Shown one piece after another: positions 1-8,166 of a stretch of DNA of 64,000 nt. Under the pieces are notes generated by a model. The model was not told the origin of the DNA, did no database searches, and was given only the letters and a program-made list of their open reading frames with translations. The position numbers and the translations under genes are program-made. The stretch is from an uncultured Eubacterium sp. (GTDB lineage Bacteria > Bacillota > Clostridia > Lachnospirales > Lachnospiraceae), in contig CAJTLS010000008.1 of NCBI GenBank assembly GCA_910577295.1, positions 3,842 to 67,841 on the forward strand, written 5' to 3'. Position 1 is the first letter of the stretch; the number at the start of each line of letters is the position of its first letter.

Positions 1-2
1 CG

Positions 3-1262
3 CTTACCAGAGACAGCAAAGTAAGCTTTATTTATGATGCCGAGGGACTGCGCACCAGCAAGAATGTGAATGGAGAGAAGACAATTTTTGTCTGGGATGG
101 TGATGAGATTGTCATGGAACTGTCGGACAGCGGCAAGGTGCAAAAGCGTTATATCCGTGGAAATGACCTCGTATATGCAGATAAGGGAACAGGAACAGAG
201 CAGCAGTATTACATTAAAAATCCTCATGGCGATGTGGTGCAGATGACGGACGATAGCGGCAAAGTCATTAAGACCTATGAGTATGATTCCTTTGGGAATG
301 AAGTGAACCCGGATAAGAAAGATGAGAATCCGTTCCGTTACTGTGGGGAATACTATGATAAAGAGACAGAGAATATCTACCTCCGGGCAAGGTATTATCA
401 GCCGTATTTGGGACGATTTCTGACAAGGGATAACTATACAGGGGAAGATGATGACCCATTGAGTGTGCATCTGTATACTTACTGTGGAAATGATGGGGTG
501 AACAGGGTAGATCCGAGCGGAAATATTTGGGAGACTATATTTGATATAGTGAGTCTGGGACATAGTATTTACTCAATGTGTACAGAACCGTCATGGGAAA
601 ATGCTGGATATTTGCTATGGGATGCAGCATCCCTTATTCCAGGAGTACCAGGTTCTTATGTGGCAAAAGTGCCTGCGAAAACAGCTAAAGTGGTTTCAAA
701 GAGTACTAAGACTGCTGCCAAAGTTAGTAAAGTGGGAAAAGGTACAAGAGCAGCGTCAAAGTCATTAAGAACAGCAAGTAAGGCGAAACGAGTAAAAGTT
801 CTTTATAAGAATAAAAAATATTTAAATAAAGCAAAAAAACTAAAGATCAGTTCCAAAAAAGTCAAAGTTAAAAAGGTAACTGTAAAAAAGGTTGCGAAGA
901 GTGTACAAAAAACTGTCGCAGGTTTTTCAGAATGGTTAAATGCTGGAAAAGCGGAATATGTTGTATATTTTGGTATTGAAAAAGGTACAGGAAAAGCTGT
1001 TTATACAGGTATTACAAAGCAACCTATTACAAAGAGACTATCACAACATAGAAATAGTAAAAAATATAAACGAGATTTTCAACGACTTGATGTACAATTT
1101 TCAAACTTAACTCAAAATCAGGCTAAAGCAATTGAGCAGTATTACATTGAGAACGGCCCTAATAGCTGGAATAAAATAAATAGTATCAGTCCGAATGGCA
1201 GTTATAAAAAGTTTTATAATGATGCTTTGAATTGGGCTAAAGATTATATTAGTAATCATTGA
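3..1262 (+). CDS. RHS-repeat polymorphic toxin, C-terminal part, GIY-YIG nuclease tip (5' partial)
   Basis: The reading frame is open from the left edge, so the N-terminal part lies outside; 419 codons are visible. The first ~170 codons are YD/RHS repeats ending in the RHS-associated core (YLRARYYQPYLGRF) and its DPSGN boundary near base 525. A hydrophobic patch and a very Lys-rich linker (about bases 660-930) follow. The last ~100 residues (bases ~954-1259) look like a GIY-YIG endonuclease fold: a VVYFG strand, VYTGIT, an Arg/His helix and a Glu in IEQYYIENG. In polymorphic toxins the RHS shell carries a variable C-terminal toxin, here probably a DNase used against neighbours. The tip is clearly more AT-rich than the RHS core, which fits tip exchange. 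A probable immunity gene starts 25 bases downstream. RHS is certain, GIY-YIG likely. Confidence 0.88.
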   Translation, partial: LTRDSKVSFIYDAEGLRTSKNVNGEKTIFVWDGDEIVMELSDSGKVQKRYIRGNDLVYADKGTGTEQQYYIKNPHGDVVQMTDDSGKVIKTYEYDSFGNEVNPDKKDENPFRYCGEYYDKETENIYLRARYYQPYLGRFLTRDNYTGEDDDPLSVHLYTYCGNDGVNRVDPSGNIWETIFDIVSLGHSIYSMCTEPSWENAGYLLWDAASLIPGVPGSYVAKVPAKTAKVVSKSTKTAAKVSKVGKGTRAASKSLRTASKAKRVKVLYKNKKYLNKAKKLKISSKKVKVKKVTVKKVAKSVQKTVAGFSEWLNAGKAEYVVYFGIEKGTGKAVYTGITKQPITKRLSQHRNSKKYKRDFQRLDVQFSNLTQNQAKAIEQYYIENGPNSWNKINSISPNGSYKKFYNDALNWAKDYISNH

Positions 1263-1287
1263 TAAAATTTGGAGGAATCAACAAAAA

Positions 1288-1863
1288 ATGCATTTAGATA
1301 TAAATAATAATCCGTTGCCAAAGCGGGCAGAAAGAAGATATGCTTCTTTTACAGAGAAACAAAGGAGGCAGATTGAAATACTGAATGATATGACATGGAA
1401 AGAGTATCAACTTAATGTGATAAAAAAAACAAAGACTCTACCTAGAAAAGGGGATGTATTTTTGGTGTCGCCACAAAGTAATTGTTTTTTTTGGGGTGTG
1501 GTTGTTCAGGAACAGGTTTACCATATGGAAAACGAAAATTTTTGGCTTGTCTTCATTTTAAAAGATAGAGTATCGGATGTATCATTTAATGTGCCTGAGT
1601 TGGATATAGAGAATTTATTAATTGAACCTGCAATGGTAGGACAGTTTTTTTGGACTAGTGGAGTGTTTTTTAATGTTGGCAAAATAGAGATTCCATCAGG
1701 GTTAGATTATGGATTTTATAGAATTGGAAAAGGTTATGTTGATGAGTATGGGAGAGCTCTTGAACAAGAACCTAAATTGATGGGGACTTATGGAGTTTCT
1801 TCAAAAGATGGGCTTGCGTATGAGATTAATTATGAGTTGATCGCTAACAATATTTATGAATGA
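1288..1863 (+). CDS. Probable immunity protein for the upstream RHS toxin (Imm26-like)
   Basis: 191 aa, no signal peptide or membrane segment, so cytosolic. The ATG at 1288 is preceded by GGAGG at about 1271. Residues ~50-75 read RKGDVFLVSPQSN then FFWGVVVQ, resembling the 'KGDVFxVPL...G.G.V' start of Imm26-type immunity domains; this is from memory and not a searched match. Position directly after an RHS nuclease tip, same strand, small acidic/aromatic protein and AT-rich composition like the tip all fit an immunity partner that neutralises the nuclease. Function is inferred mainly from context. Confidence 0.6.
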   Translation: MHLDINNNPLPKRAERRYASFTEKQRRQIEILNDMTWKEYQLNVIKKTKTLPRKGDVFLVSPQSNCFFWGVVVQEQVYHMENENFWLVFILKDRVSDVSFNVPELDIENLLIEPAMVGQFFWTSGVFFNVGKIEIPSGLDYGFYRIGKGYVDEYGRALEQEPKLMGTYGVSSKDGLAYEINYELIANNIYE

Positions 1864-1955
1864 AATGATGACCATCTGACGCCTGAGATAACGTAATCCG
1901 TATAATTGAATATTGGTATGGCAGCCGTTCAGAAAGCATAAGTGACCATAAAAGG

Positions 1956-1993
1956 CACCAGTGTTTCGCAGTGATGTGGGATGCTGGTGTTTT
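1956..1993 (+). terminator. Weak terminator-like hairpin after the immunity gene
   Basis: CACCAG at 1956-1961 pairs with CTGGTG at 1984-1989 and is followed by TTTTA. The loop is about 22 bases, so the structure is modest. It would end the toxin-immunity transcript. Confidence 0.35.
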
Positions 1994-2049
1994 ATTATAT
2001 GTTGTAAAAACATTGATAGAATCGTGTAATAATAAAACCGAAAAAAGAG

Positions 2050-2166
2050 GGAGGTTGTTCCAAATTATCAGTTGATGAGATAAAGAAATACGGAAAAAAT
2101 ACTTCAGTCATCAGAACAGGAAGCACAGACGAATTAAATGGTAAATGTAAGGGAAATAGTGCTTGA
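2050..2166 (+). pseudogene. Short orphan coding remnant downstream of the RHS locus
   Basis: A 38-codon open stretch (begins GGCSKLSVDEIKKYGKN, ends KCKGNSA then TGA) with protein-like composition but no start codon; a TAG closes the frame about 45 bases upstream. It could be the tail of a displaced toxin tip, a common leftover beside RHS genes. The family is not recognised and the call rests on composition and position only. Confidence 0.3.
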
Positions 2167-2185
2167 AGTATTTAATAACCATTAG

Positions 2186-2224
2186 TATAATAAAAACAGT
2201 GTCGCAGACACTGTTTTTATTATA
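2186..2224. terminator. Perfect 18-bp palindrome, bidirectional rho-independent terminator
   Basis: Arms 2186-2203 and 2207-2224 are perfectly complementary with a 3-base GCA loop. The core is CAGTGTC/GACACTG flanked by A-runs on the left and T-runs on the right, so it gives a U-tract on either strand. It isolates the RHS region from the S1-domain gene that starts 22 bases later. Confidence 0.85.
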
Positions 2225-2246
2225 CAGGATTAAGGAGATGAAAAAG

Positions 2247-3176
2247 ATGGAAGAGACAATGAAAGACTTTGAGGAGGAAATAAATGCCAGTTTTCGTCGT
2301 TTTCGTGAGGGAGACCGAGTGAGCGGCACGGTGGTTAGTGTAGAAGAGGAGGAAGTTCTGGTTGATTTGAATTCATTTTCACAGGGGGTCATTCCGTCAG
2401 GTGAGTACAGTGAAGACCCTTCTTTTCATGCGATGGATGAGATTCGCACGGGCGATAGCGTGACGGCTGTAGTATTAGATTCGGATGACGGACAGGGCAG
2501 GGTTCTGCTCTCCCTGAAAGAGGCGAAAGAAGAGGAGGGCTGGAAGAAGATGCAACAGGCGTTAGCCGATAAAACGGTATTTACGGTGAAAGTACTAACT
2601 AGTGTAAACGCCGGTGTGGTAGCCTTTCTTGAGGGAATACGGGGATTCATTCCGGCATCGCAGCTGGCGTTGGAATATGTCGAGGATGTGGATTCTTTTG
2701 TGGGAAAGACTCTGGAGGTAGTTGTTATCACAGCAGATGCAGAGAAAAAGAAGCTTGTGCTGTCGGCAAAGGAAGTGGCGAGAGAGAGGGCGGCAAAAGA
2801 GCATGAGAGGAAACTGGATGCGCTGCAGAAAGGATTTGTCACCGAAGGAGTGATTCAACGCATTGAATCCTATGGCGTGTTTGTGGATATTGGCGACGGA
2901 CTGACAGGGCTCGTACACATTTCCCAAATATGCAATAAATTCCTGCACTCCCCAAATGAGGTAGTGAAGATGGGACAGCGGGTGAAAGTTAAAGTGCTGG
3001 AAGTGAGCGAGGGAAAAATCCGTTTGAGTATGAAAGAGGCGGAGGACATTGCACCGGAGGTTTCAATGGAGAGCGGTGGAGCCGATGAAAACAATGTTGC
3101 GATGGAATACCATGATGACGAAGAGGCGACGACTTCTCTGGCCGGACTGCTGGCAGGAATCAAGCTGGATGAGTGA
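2247..3176 (+). CDS. S1 RNA-binding domain protein (ribosomal protein S1-like)
   Basis: 309 aa with three S1/OB-fold repeats, roughly residues 15-80 (REGDRVSGTVVSV), 100-170 (FLEGIRGFIPASQL) and 195-265 (GVFVDIGDGLTGLVHISQI, the most canonical), then an acidic tail. Firmicutes S1-like proteins bind mRNA on the 30S subunit. Start choice: AAGGAG at 2232-2237 touches the ATG at 2238 but sits 9 bases before the ATG at 2247, so 2247 is preferred; longer in-frame starts would run through the terminator hairpin. The protein is shorter than six-domain S1 of Proteobacteria, as usual in Clostridia. Family certain, exact ribosomal role inferred. Confidence 0.85.
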   Translation: MEETMKDFEEEINASFRRFREGDRVSGTVVSVEEEEVLVDLNSFSQGVIPSGEYSEDPSFHAMDEIRTGDSVTAVVLDSDDGQGRVLLSLKEAKEEEGWKKMQQALADKTVFTVKVLTSVNAGVVAFLEGIRGFIPASQLALEYVEDVDSFVGKTLEVVVITADAEKKKLVLSAKEVARERAAKEHERKLDALQKGFVTEGVIQRIESYGVFVDIGDGLTGLVHISQICNKFLHSPNEVVKMGQRVKVKVLEVSEGKIRLSMKEAEDIAPEVSMESGGADENNVAMEYHDDEEATTSLAGLLAGIKLDE

Positions 3177-3232
3177 TTTCCGGCTTTTCATGTAAGGAAA
3201 GGGAATAACGGAGAAAGGAGAGACAGGAGCAT

Positions 3233-6031
3233 ATGGAACGAGTATATTGGAAAAAGATAGGACAGACGATGTTTGTTTTACTGTCCGGCCTATTGCTTTT
3301 TCTTACATTTTTTTCCGTTCAAGCCGATGCCAAAGAATCCCGCACGGTAAGAGTTGCTTTTTTTCCGATGGAGGGGTTCCACACTTTTTCGCAAAAGGAA
3401 GGATACGGTGGTGTCGACGTAGATTATCTGAAAGAGCTCTGTCACTATACGAATTGGGAAATCGAATATGTGGAATGTTCCAGTTGGAACGATGCCCTTG
3501 AGAAATTAGAAAAGAAAGAAGTGGATTTGGTTGGCTCCGCTCAGTATTCTCACGGGCGTGAAGAGCTTTATGACTATGCCGCACTTTCCAGCGGATATAC
3601 GTTTGGCTGTCTGTTTGTTGAAGAAAACAGTAATCTTGCTTTTGAAGATTTTGAACGCATGAAAGAGATGACGTTTGGGGTTGTGAAAAACTATGTCCGC
3701 AAAAAAGATTTTTTGGACTATCTGAAACAAGGCGGGATTGAAGAGCCGAAATTGCGGGAATACCGCACGACACAGGCGTTGCAGGAAGCGTTGCATTCCG
3801 GACAAATTGATGTAGCAGCACATACTCTTACTGAAGTTGGAAGCAGACAGTGTCTGGTGGGGAAATTTGCTTTTGCGCCATGTTATTACATAACATGGAA
3901 AGGAAATCAGTCTTTATTGAATGAACTAAATCTTGGTATGCAGGAATTGAAGATGATTCATCCAATGTTGGAGCAGGAGCTTATTTCCGAGTATTATGGA
4001 GATAGACGAGAAAATTTTGCTGCGGATGAAAAACAATATATTGATAAGGGAAATACAGTAAAAATCGGCTTCTATAGAGATACAAGACCAATGGCGTATA
4101 TCAATGCGCAGGGGGAATATGACGGTATTTATATACAGATTATGAAAAAGGTTGCCGAAAGAAGCGGAATACACATTGAGTTTTGTCCGATGGACAGGAA
4201 AATGTATTGGAGGGAGCTTTTACAAAGAGGAGAGATAGACTTCTATGTCGGTTCCAATACAATGCAGTCGGCACAGGATGAAAAGATAAAGCTTACGAGT
4301 TCTTTTATGCCCTATAATGCAGTGATTATTTCCAAAAATGATTTTGTTCTCTCAGATCAAGAGGTTACTTTGGTTTTGACAAAAGGACGCGCTTATTGGG
4401 CAGACAGTTTGGACATGAAAACGAAAGTGATTTATCGGGAAAGTGCAAAGGATTGTCTTCAGGCAGTAGAAGATGATGATGCAAACATTACATTGTTGAA
4501 TACGATAGAATATAATTATTTGTCAAAAAATGAGAGATTTTCTAATCTCATTGAGTGGGATAATTTTCGGTTTCAGTCGGGAACTGCCCTCGCGGCATCC
4601 AAAGAGGTAGACCCCGTTCTTTTTAAGGTTATGAACAAATCCTTAGAACTAATCACCGAGGGAGAGCGAGAGGACATTATCAATCAGTACATGAATATAT
4701 CTTATGAGAGTTATGAATTGCGTGATTATCTGTATCAGAGCAAAAATGTGATTACATGGTCTGTTATTATTCTTGTGCTCCTTCTTATCTTTGGCTTTTC
4801 CATCTCGCATATGAGGAGAAAGTCATATCATCTTTTGGAAATAAAGAATGAGGCATTGAAGACGGCCATAGAAGAGGCAGAGAGAGCGAATCAGGCAAAA
4901 ACGGAATTTCTCTCCCATATGTCTCACGATATACGCACACCGATTAATGGCATTATGGGAATGCTTAATATTGCGGAAAACAATCCGGAAGATATGGAGC
5001 GGCAGTTAGACTGCCGGGAAAAAATTAAGACATCAGCGGAGCATCTGTTATCACTGATTAATGATGTTTTGGACATCAGTAAGTTGGAAAATGGAAACGT
5101 AGAACTGGCTGGTGAGACATTTTCTTTGACTGAACTGTTAGAAAGCTGTTCTACAATTATTGGAGGTCAGGCAGCGGCACAAAATGTTAAGCTGATTACT
5201 GATTTTGCAGAACTGAAACAGATGCCGCATACATATTTTAAAGGGAGTCCTCTCCACATCAAACAAATAATAATTAATATAGCAGGAAATGCTGTAAAGT
5301 ATAATAAACCGGAAGGAACGGTTAATTTCCGGTGTTATAAAGTTTCAGAAGAGAATGAGACCACTAACATCTGTTTTGACATATCCGATACCGGAATTGG
5401 CATGAGCAGAGAATATCTTGAGCATATTTTTGAACCGTTTACACAGGAACAGGATGGGGCGAGAACTCATTATCAGGGAACGGGACTTGGTATGACCATC
5501 ACAAAAAGGCTTGTAGATAAGATGGGAGGTTCCATACAGATTGAGAGCGAGCTGGATTTGGGAAGCAGATTTACGGTAATCCTTCCATTGGAAACGGTAG
5601 AGATGTCGGAAAATCAAGAAGATAGCTTGGAAACGCAGGATGCAGATATAACGGGAAAGAAGATTTTGCTTGTAGAGGACAATGAACTCAACCAGGAGAT
5701 TGCCGCCTATATGCTACAGGAGCGGGGACTTGAGGTAACAGTTGCCGTCAATGGAAAAGAGGCGGTGGAGCTGTTCGGACAATCTAACCCTAATACATTC
5801 GATTTGATTTTCATGGATGTGATGATGCCGCTCATGAACGGCTATGAGGCGACGAGAGCCATTCGGGCGCTCGACAGATCCGATGCCGCGAGCATACCGA
5901 TTATTGCCATGACGGCGAATGCCTATGCTGAAGATGTGAAAGAAGCCAAAGAGGCAGGTATGGATGAGCACATGGCAAAACCGCTTGACCCGGAGGTGAT
6001 AAACCGTATTTTGACACAATGGCTTGGATAG
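3233..6031 (+). CDS. BvgS-like hybrid sensor histidine kinase with two SBP_bac_3 domains
   Basis: 932 aa. N-terminal signal anchor (~12-30), two tandem extracytoplasmic family-3 solute-binding domains (~38-250 and ~275-490), one TM helix (~506-527), short coiled coil, HisKA with H565 in SHMSHDIRTPING, HATPase with N-box N686 and G boxes DTGIGM and GTGLGM, then a REC domain with phospho-acceptor D862 in FMDVMMP. The Venus-flytrap domains probably bind an amino acid or similar small ligand and control phosphorylation. No phosphotransfer domain or output regulator is adjacent, so the downstream partner must be elsewhere. The first binding domain resembles family-3 sensors, but its ligand cannot be read from sequence. 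Confidence 0.92.
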   Translation: MERVYWKKIGQTMFVLLSGLLLFLTFFSVQADAKESRTVRVAFFPMEGFHTFSQKEGYGGVDVDYLKELCHYTNWEIEYVECSSWNDALEKLEKKEVDLVGSAQYSHGREELYDYAALSSGYTFGCLFVEENSNLAFEDFERMKEMTFGVVKNYVRKKDFLDYLKQGGIEEPKLREYRTTQALQEALHSGQIDVAAHTLTEVGSRQCLVGKFAFAPCYYITWKGNQSLLNELNLGMQELKMIHPMLEQELISEYYGDRRENFAADEKQYIDKGNTVKIGFYRDTRPMAYINAQGEYDGIYIQIMKKVAERSGIHIEFCPMDRKMYWRELLQRGEIDFYVGSNTMQSAQDEKIKLTSSFMPYNAVIISKNDFVLSDQEVTLVLTKGRAYWADSLDMKTKVIYRESAKDCLQAVEDDDANITLLNTIEYNYLSKNERFSNLIEWDNFRFQSGTALAASKEVDPVLFKVMNKSLELITEGEREDIINQYMNISYESYELRDYLYQSKNVITWSVIILVLLLIFGFSISHMRRKSYHLLEIKNEALKTAIEEAERANQAKTEFLSHMSHDIRTPINGIMGMLNIAENNPEDMERQLDCREKIKTSAEHLLSLINDVLDISKLENGNVELAGETFSLTELLESCSTIIGGQAAAQNVKLITDFAELKQMPHTYFKGSPLHIKQIIINIAGNAVKYNKPEGTVNFRCYKVSEENETTNICFDISDTGIGMSREYLEHIFEPFTQEQDGARTHYQGTGLGMTITKRLVDKMGGSIQIESELDLGSRFTVILPLETVEMSENQEDSLETQDADITGKKILLVEDNELNQEIAAYMLQERGLEVTVAVNGKEAVELFGQSNPNTFDLIFMDVMMPLMNGYEATRAIRALDRSDAASIPIIAMTANAYAEDVKEAKEAGMDEHMAKPLDPEVINRILTQWLG

Positions 6032-6082
6032 GAATGTTGTCTGTTGGTAATGCTATCATCATAGATTTGGAGGTGTTCAGTA

Positions 6083-6919
6083 ATGGCATATCAGATTTTG
6101 ATGGATAGCTGCGGCGACAGGACAGTAGATATGAAACGGGATGACCGAATTTCTCTTGTCCCTCTCCGCTTACAGATAGATGACAGGGAGTATACAGACG
6201 ACGGGGAATTAGATATCAGGAAGCTTTTGCTGTCAATAGAGCAATCAACTGATATTCCTCGTTCTTCCTGCCCTTCACCAATAGAGTATCAACAGAAAAT
6301 GGATTTGCATTGTGAAAGCATCTATTTGATTTCGATATCAGGAGAACTGTCCGGTTCCTATAACAGTGCCAGCTTGGCTGTTAAACAAATACCGCAGACG
6401 CAGGCGGATATTTGTCTCATAAATAGCCGTAGCGCTTCCGCCGGACAGACATTACTGGCATTGTTTATACAGGAATGGGAGCAGCAGGGTTACTCTTTTC
6501 AAGAGATAACCAATATGGTGGCAGAGAAGAAGGATAAGATGAAGACCAGATTTGTTCTGGAAGATTTGACGATGTTGGAACGCAACGGGCGTCTGACAGG
6601 ATTTAAAGCAAAGCTGGCGGGAGCTCTTCATATTTGTCCGGTACTTGCCGCTACGCCGGAGGGAACGATTTGTCAGACCGGACAGGTAAGAGGAATGAAT
6701 CGAGGGATTGCCAAACTGTTTCATCAGGTAGTCGAGGACGATAAAGAGTATATGTGGGAGCGCATGGTGATTTCGCACTGTTATAATGAAGAGATGGCAA
6801 TTGAGTTAAAAACGAAACTGAAAAAAGAGTTTCCGGAACGGATGATACAGATTGCCGCAACAGGAGGTATTTCCAGTTTATATGCCGGAAGAGGCGGCAT
6901 TATCGTTGCGTATGCATAA
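6083..6919 (+). CDS. DegV family fatty-acid-binding protein
   Basis: 278 aa. DegV hallmarks: early DSCGD strand, SSCPSP (the conserved SQPS-like loop), SISGELSGSYNSA, and the LTMLERNGRLTG motif. DegV proteins bind a fatty acid and, in FakB paralogues, present it to the FakA kinase for phospholipid synthesis. No fakA is in the window, so it is called DegV rather than FakB. TGGAGGTG lies 8 bases before the ATG. Its 3' end overlaps the convergent yprB-like gene by 20 bases. Confidence 0.88.
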   Translation: MAYQILMDSCGDRTVDMKRDDRISLVPLRLQIDDREYTDDGELDIRKLLLSIEQSTDIPRSSCPSPIEYQQKMDLHCESIYLISISGELSGSYNSASLAVKQIPQTQADICLINSRSASAGQTLLALFIQEWEQQGYSFQEITNMVAEKKDKMKTRFVLEDLTMLERNGRLTGFKAKLAGALHICPVLAATPEGTICQTGQVRGMNRGIAKLFHQVVEDDKEYMWERMVISHCYNEEMAIELKTKLKKEFPERMIQIAATGGISSLYAGRGGIIVAYA

Positions 6920-7991
6920 GGGCAGTTAAGTACATTTGACATTGTTTGTCACTGAGAGTAGAAGTTTCTGTCCACGGCACATATATCGTGCGTGAGCGTC
7001 GGGTTTCCTGAAAAAGTGGTTGGTCAGTCTCCATATCATTGGGAACGGGAAGAAAGAATCCGCTTCTTTTTATATAACAGTTAGCGGCAGTAGCTTTCTC
7101 CCGAAAATCTTCTTCCACATAGATACCTACGCTTTTATGTACGGCCATATCTTCTTTTGGAAGATAAAAATAATTTTTATAATCTTTAAAGTAATGATAC
7201 AGCGTGCCTTTATAGAGAGGAATCTGTACGGTGAGCAAGTCGTGTTCCATCGTAATTTGTACATCGCCTTTTTGATAGGTGAGTGGCAGTGGAACCGGAC
7301 GGTCGAGTTGGTCGCACAAAACAAGTGTATTTTTCTCTGTCCGCCAGTGCGGCTGTTTTGGCTGATAGTTTTCATAACACAAAAGGCGGCTGCAAAAAAT
7401 AGTGCCAATTAAGTCGTCGTGATTGTGTAACAAAAGATCGGCTTTTCGGCGATTGGCAGAATCGTTACGGAAAAATTTCAGATGCATAAAGTCCGTGTAA
7501 AGTTTGATGCAGTCTTTTCCCGTGAAAGTGTCGTGACGTTGAAAACCAAGGCTTCGTTCCACGGTAATCAGCTTTCGATTAGGCAGGGGAAGTAATTTTT
7601 TGTTCAGCGGGAAGCAGCGGTATAAGTCCAGACTTCTTTTTCCCTGAAAAGGAGAATCCAGATGATGAAATAAATATTTTTTTTCCAAATATGGGATGTC
7701 AAACGTAGAACCGTTATAGTGCGCAATTGTTTCAAAAGGCGCCAAAAAGGAGGAAAAGGCGTCTAGGATGTCAGCTTCGCTTACATAGTCGTCGGCATAC
7801 CATTGTATAAAACACCATGTTCCGTTTTCAACAAAGGCGGCGCCGAGTAAATAGAGAGAGGAAACGTCTGGAGACAGACCGGTTGTTTCGATATCAAAAA
7901 AACATACCTGTTCTACCGGACATGGCAGAGAAGTACACGATTCAAATAATTCTTTTTGATATTCTTTTACCGTAGGGAAAAAACATTCCAT
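6900..7991 (-). CDS. Ribonuclease H-like / DEDD exonuclease, YprB family
   Basis: 363 aa. The N-terminal half carries FDIETTGL (exo I, D and E), HYNGSTFDIPYL (exo II) and a late HNHDDL (exo III), as in the YprB/RNase-H-like branch of DEDD nucleases. The rest is poorly conserved and of unknown role. In Bacillus yprB neighbours a helicase gene; here it faces degV. The ATG is preceded on the minus strand by GAAAGGATG. Its substrate is unknown in the family. Confidence 0.8.
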   Translation of the reverse strand: MECFFPTVKEYQKELFESCTSLPCPVEQVCFFDIETTGLSPDVSSLYLLGAAFVENGTWCFIQWYADDYVSEADILDAFSSFLAPFETIAHYNGSTFDIPYLEKKYLFHHLDSPFQGKRSLDLYRCFPLNKKLLPLPNRKLITVERSLGFQRHDTFTGKDCIKLYTDFMHLKFFRNDSANRRKADLLLHNHDDLIGTIFCSRLLCYENYQPKQPHWRTEKNTLVLCDQLDRPVPLPLTYQKGDVQITMEHDLLTVQIPLYKGTLYHYFKDYKNYFYLPKEDMAVHKSVGIYVEEDFREKATAANCYIKRSGFFLPVPNDMETDQPLFQETRRSRTIYVPWTETSTLSDKQCQMYLTALMHTQR

Positions 7992-8043
7992 AGCCAGACA
8001 TCCTTTCGCGATGCGCTTTTCAGTCAGCGCTTATGTATCCTTT

Positions 8044-8072
8044 ATGTTATCACAAAAAAAGCGGTATTGCAA
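8044..8072 (-). promoter_or_regulatory. Candidate sigma-A promoter for the yprB-like gene
   Basis: On the minus strand TTGCAA (8067-8072), 17-base spacer, TAACAT (8044-8049). TTGCAA is its own reverse complement, so the same hexamer may serve the divergent cls promoter. The -10 match is only fair. Confidence 0.4.
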
Positions 8073-8093
8073 TTTTCTCAAATATGATATAAT
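8067..8093 (+). promoter_or_regulatory. Candidate sigma-A promoter for cls
   Basis: TTGCAA (8067-8072), 15-base spacer, perfect TATAAT (8088-8093), about 73 bases before the cls start. The spacer is short, but the -10 box is ideal. Confidence 0.55.
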
Positions 8094-8166
8094 GTATCTG
8101 TATGTGCCATAACCCGAGGACGGCAAGTCGAACGGCGGATTGAGCAATGGAAATGCGGAGGAAATT

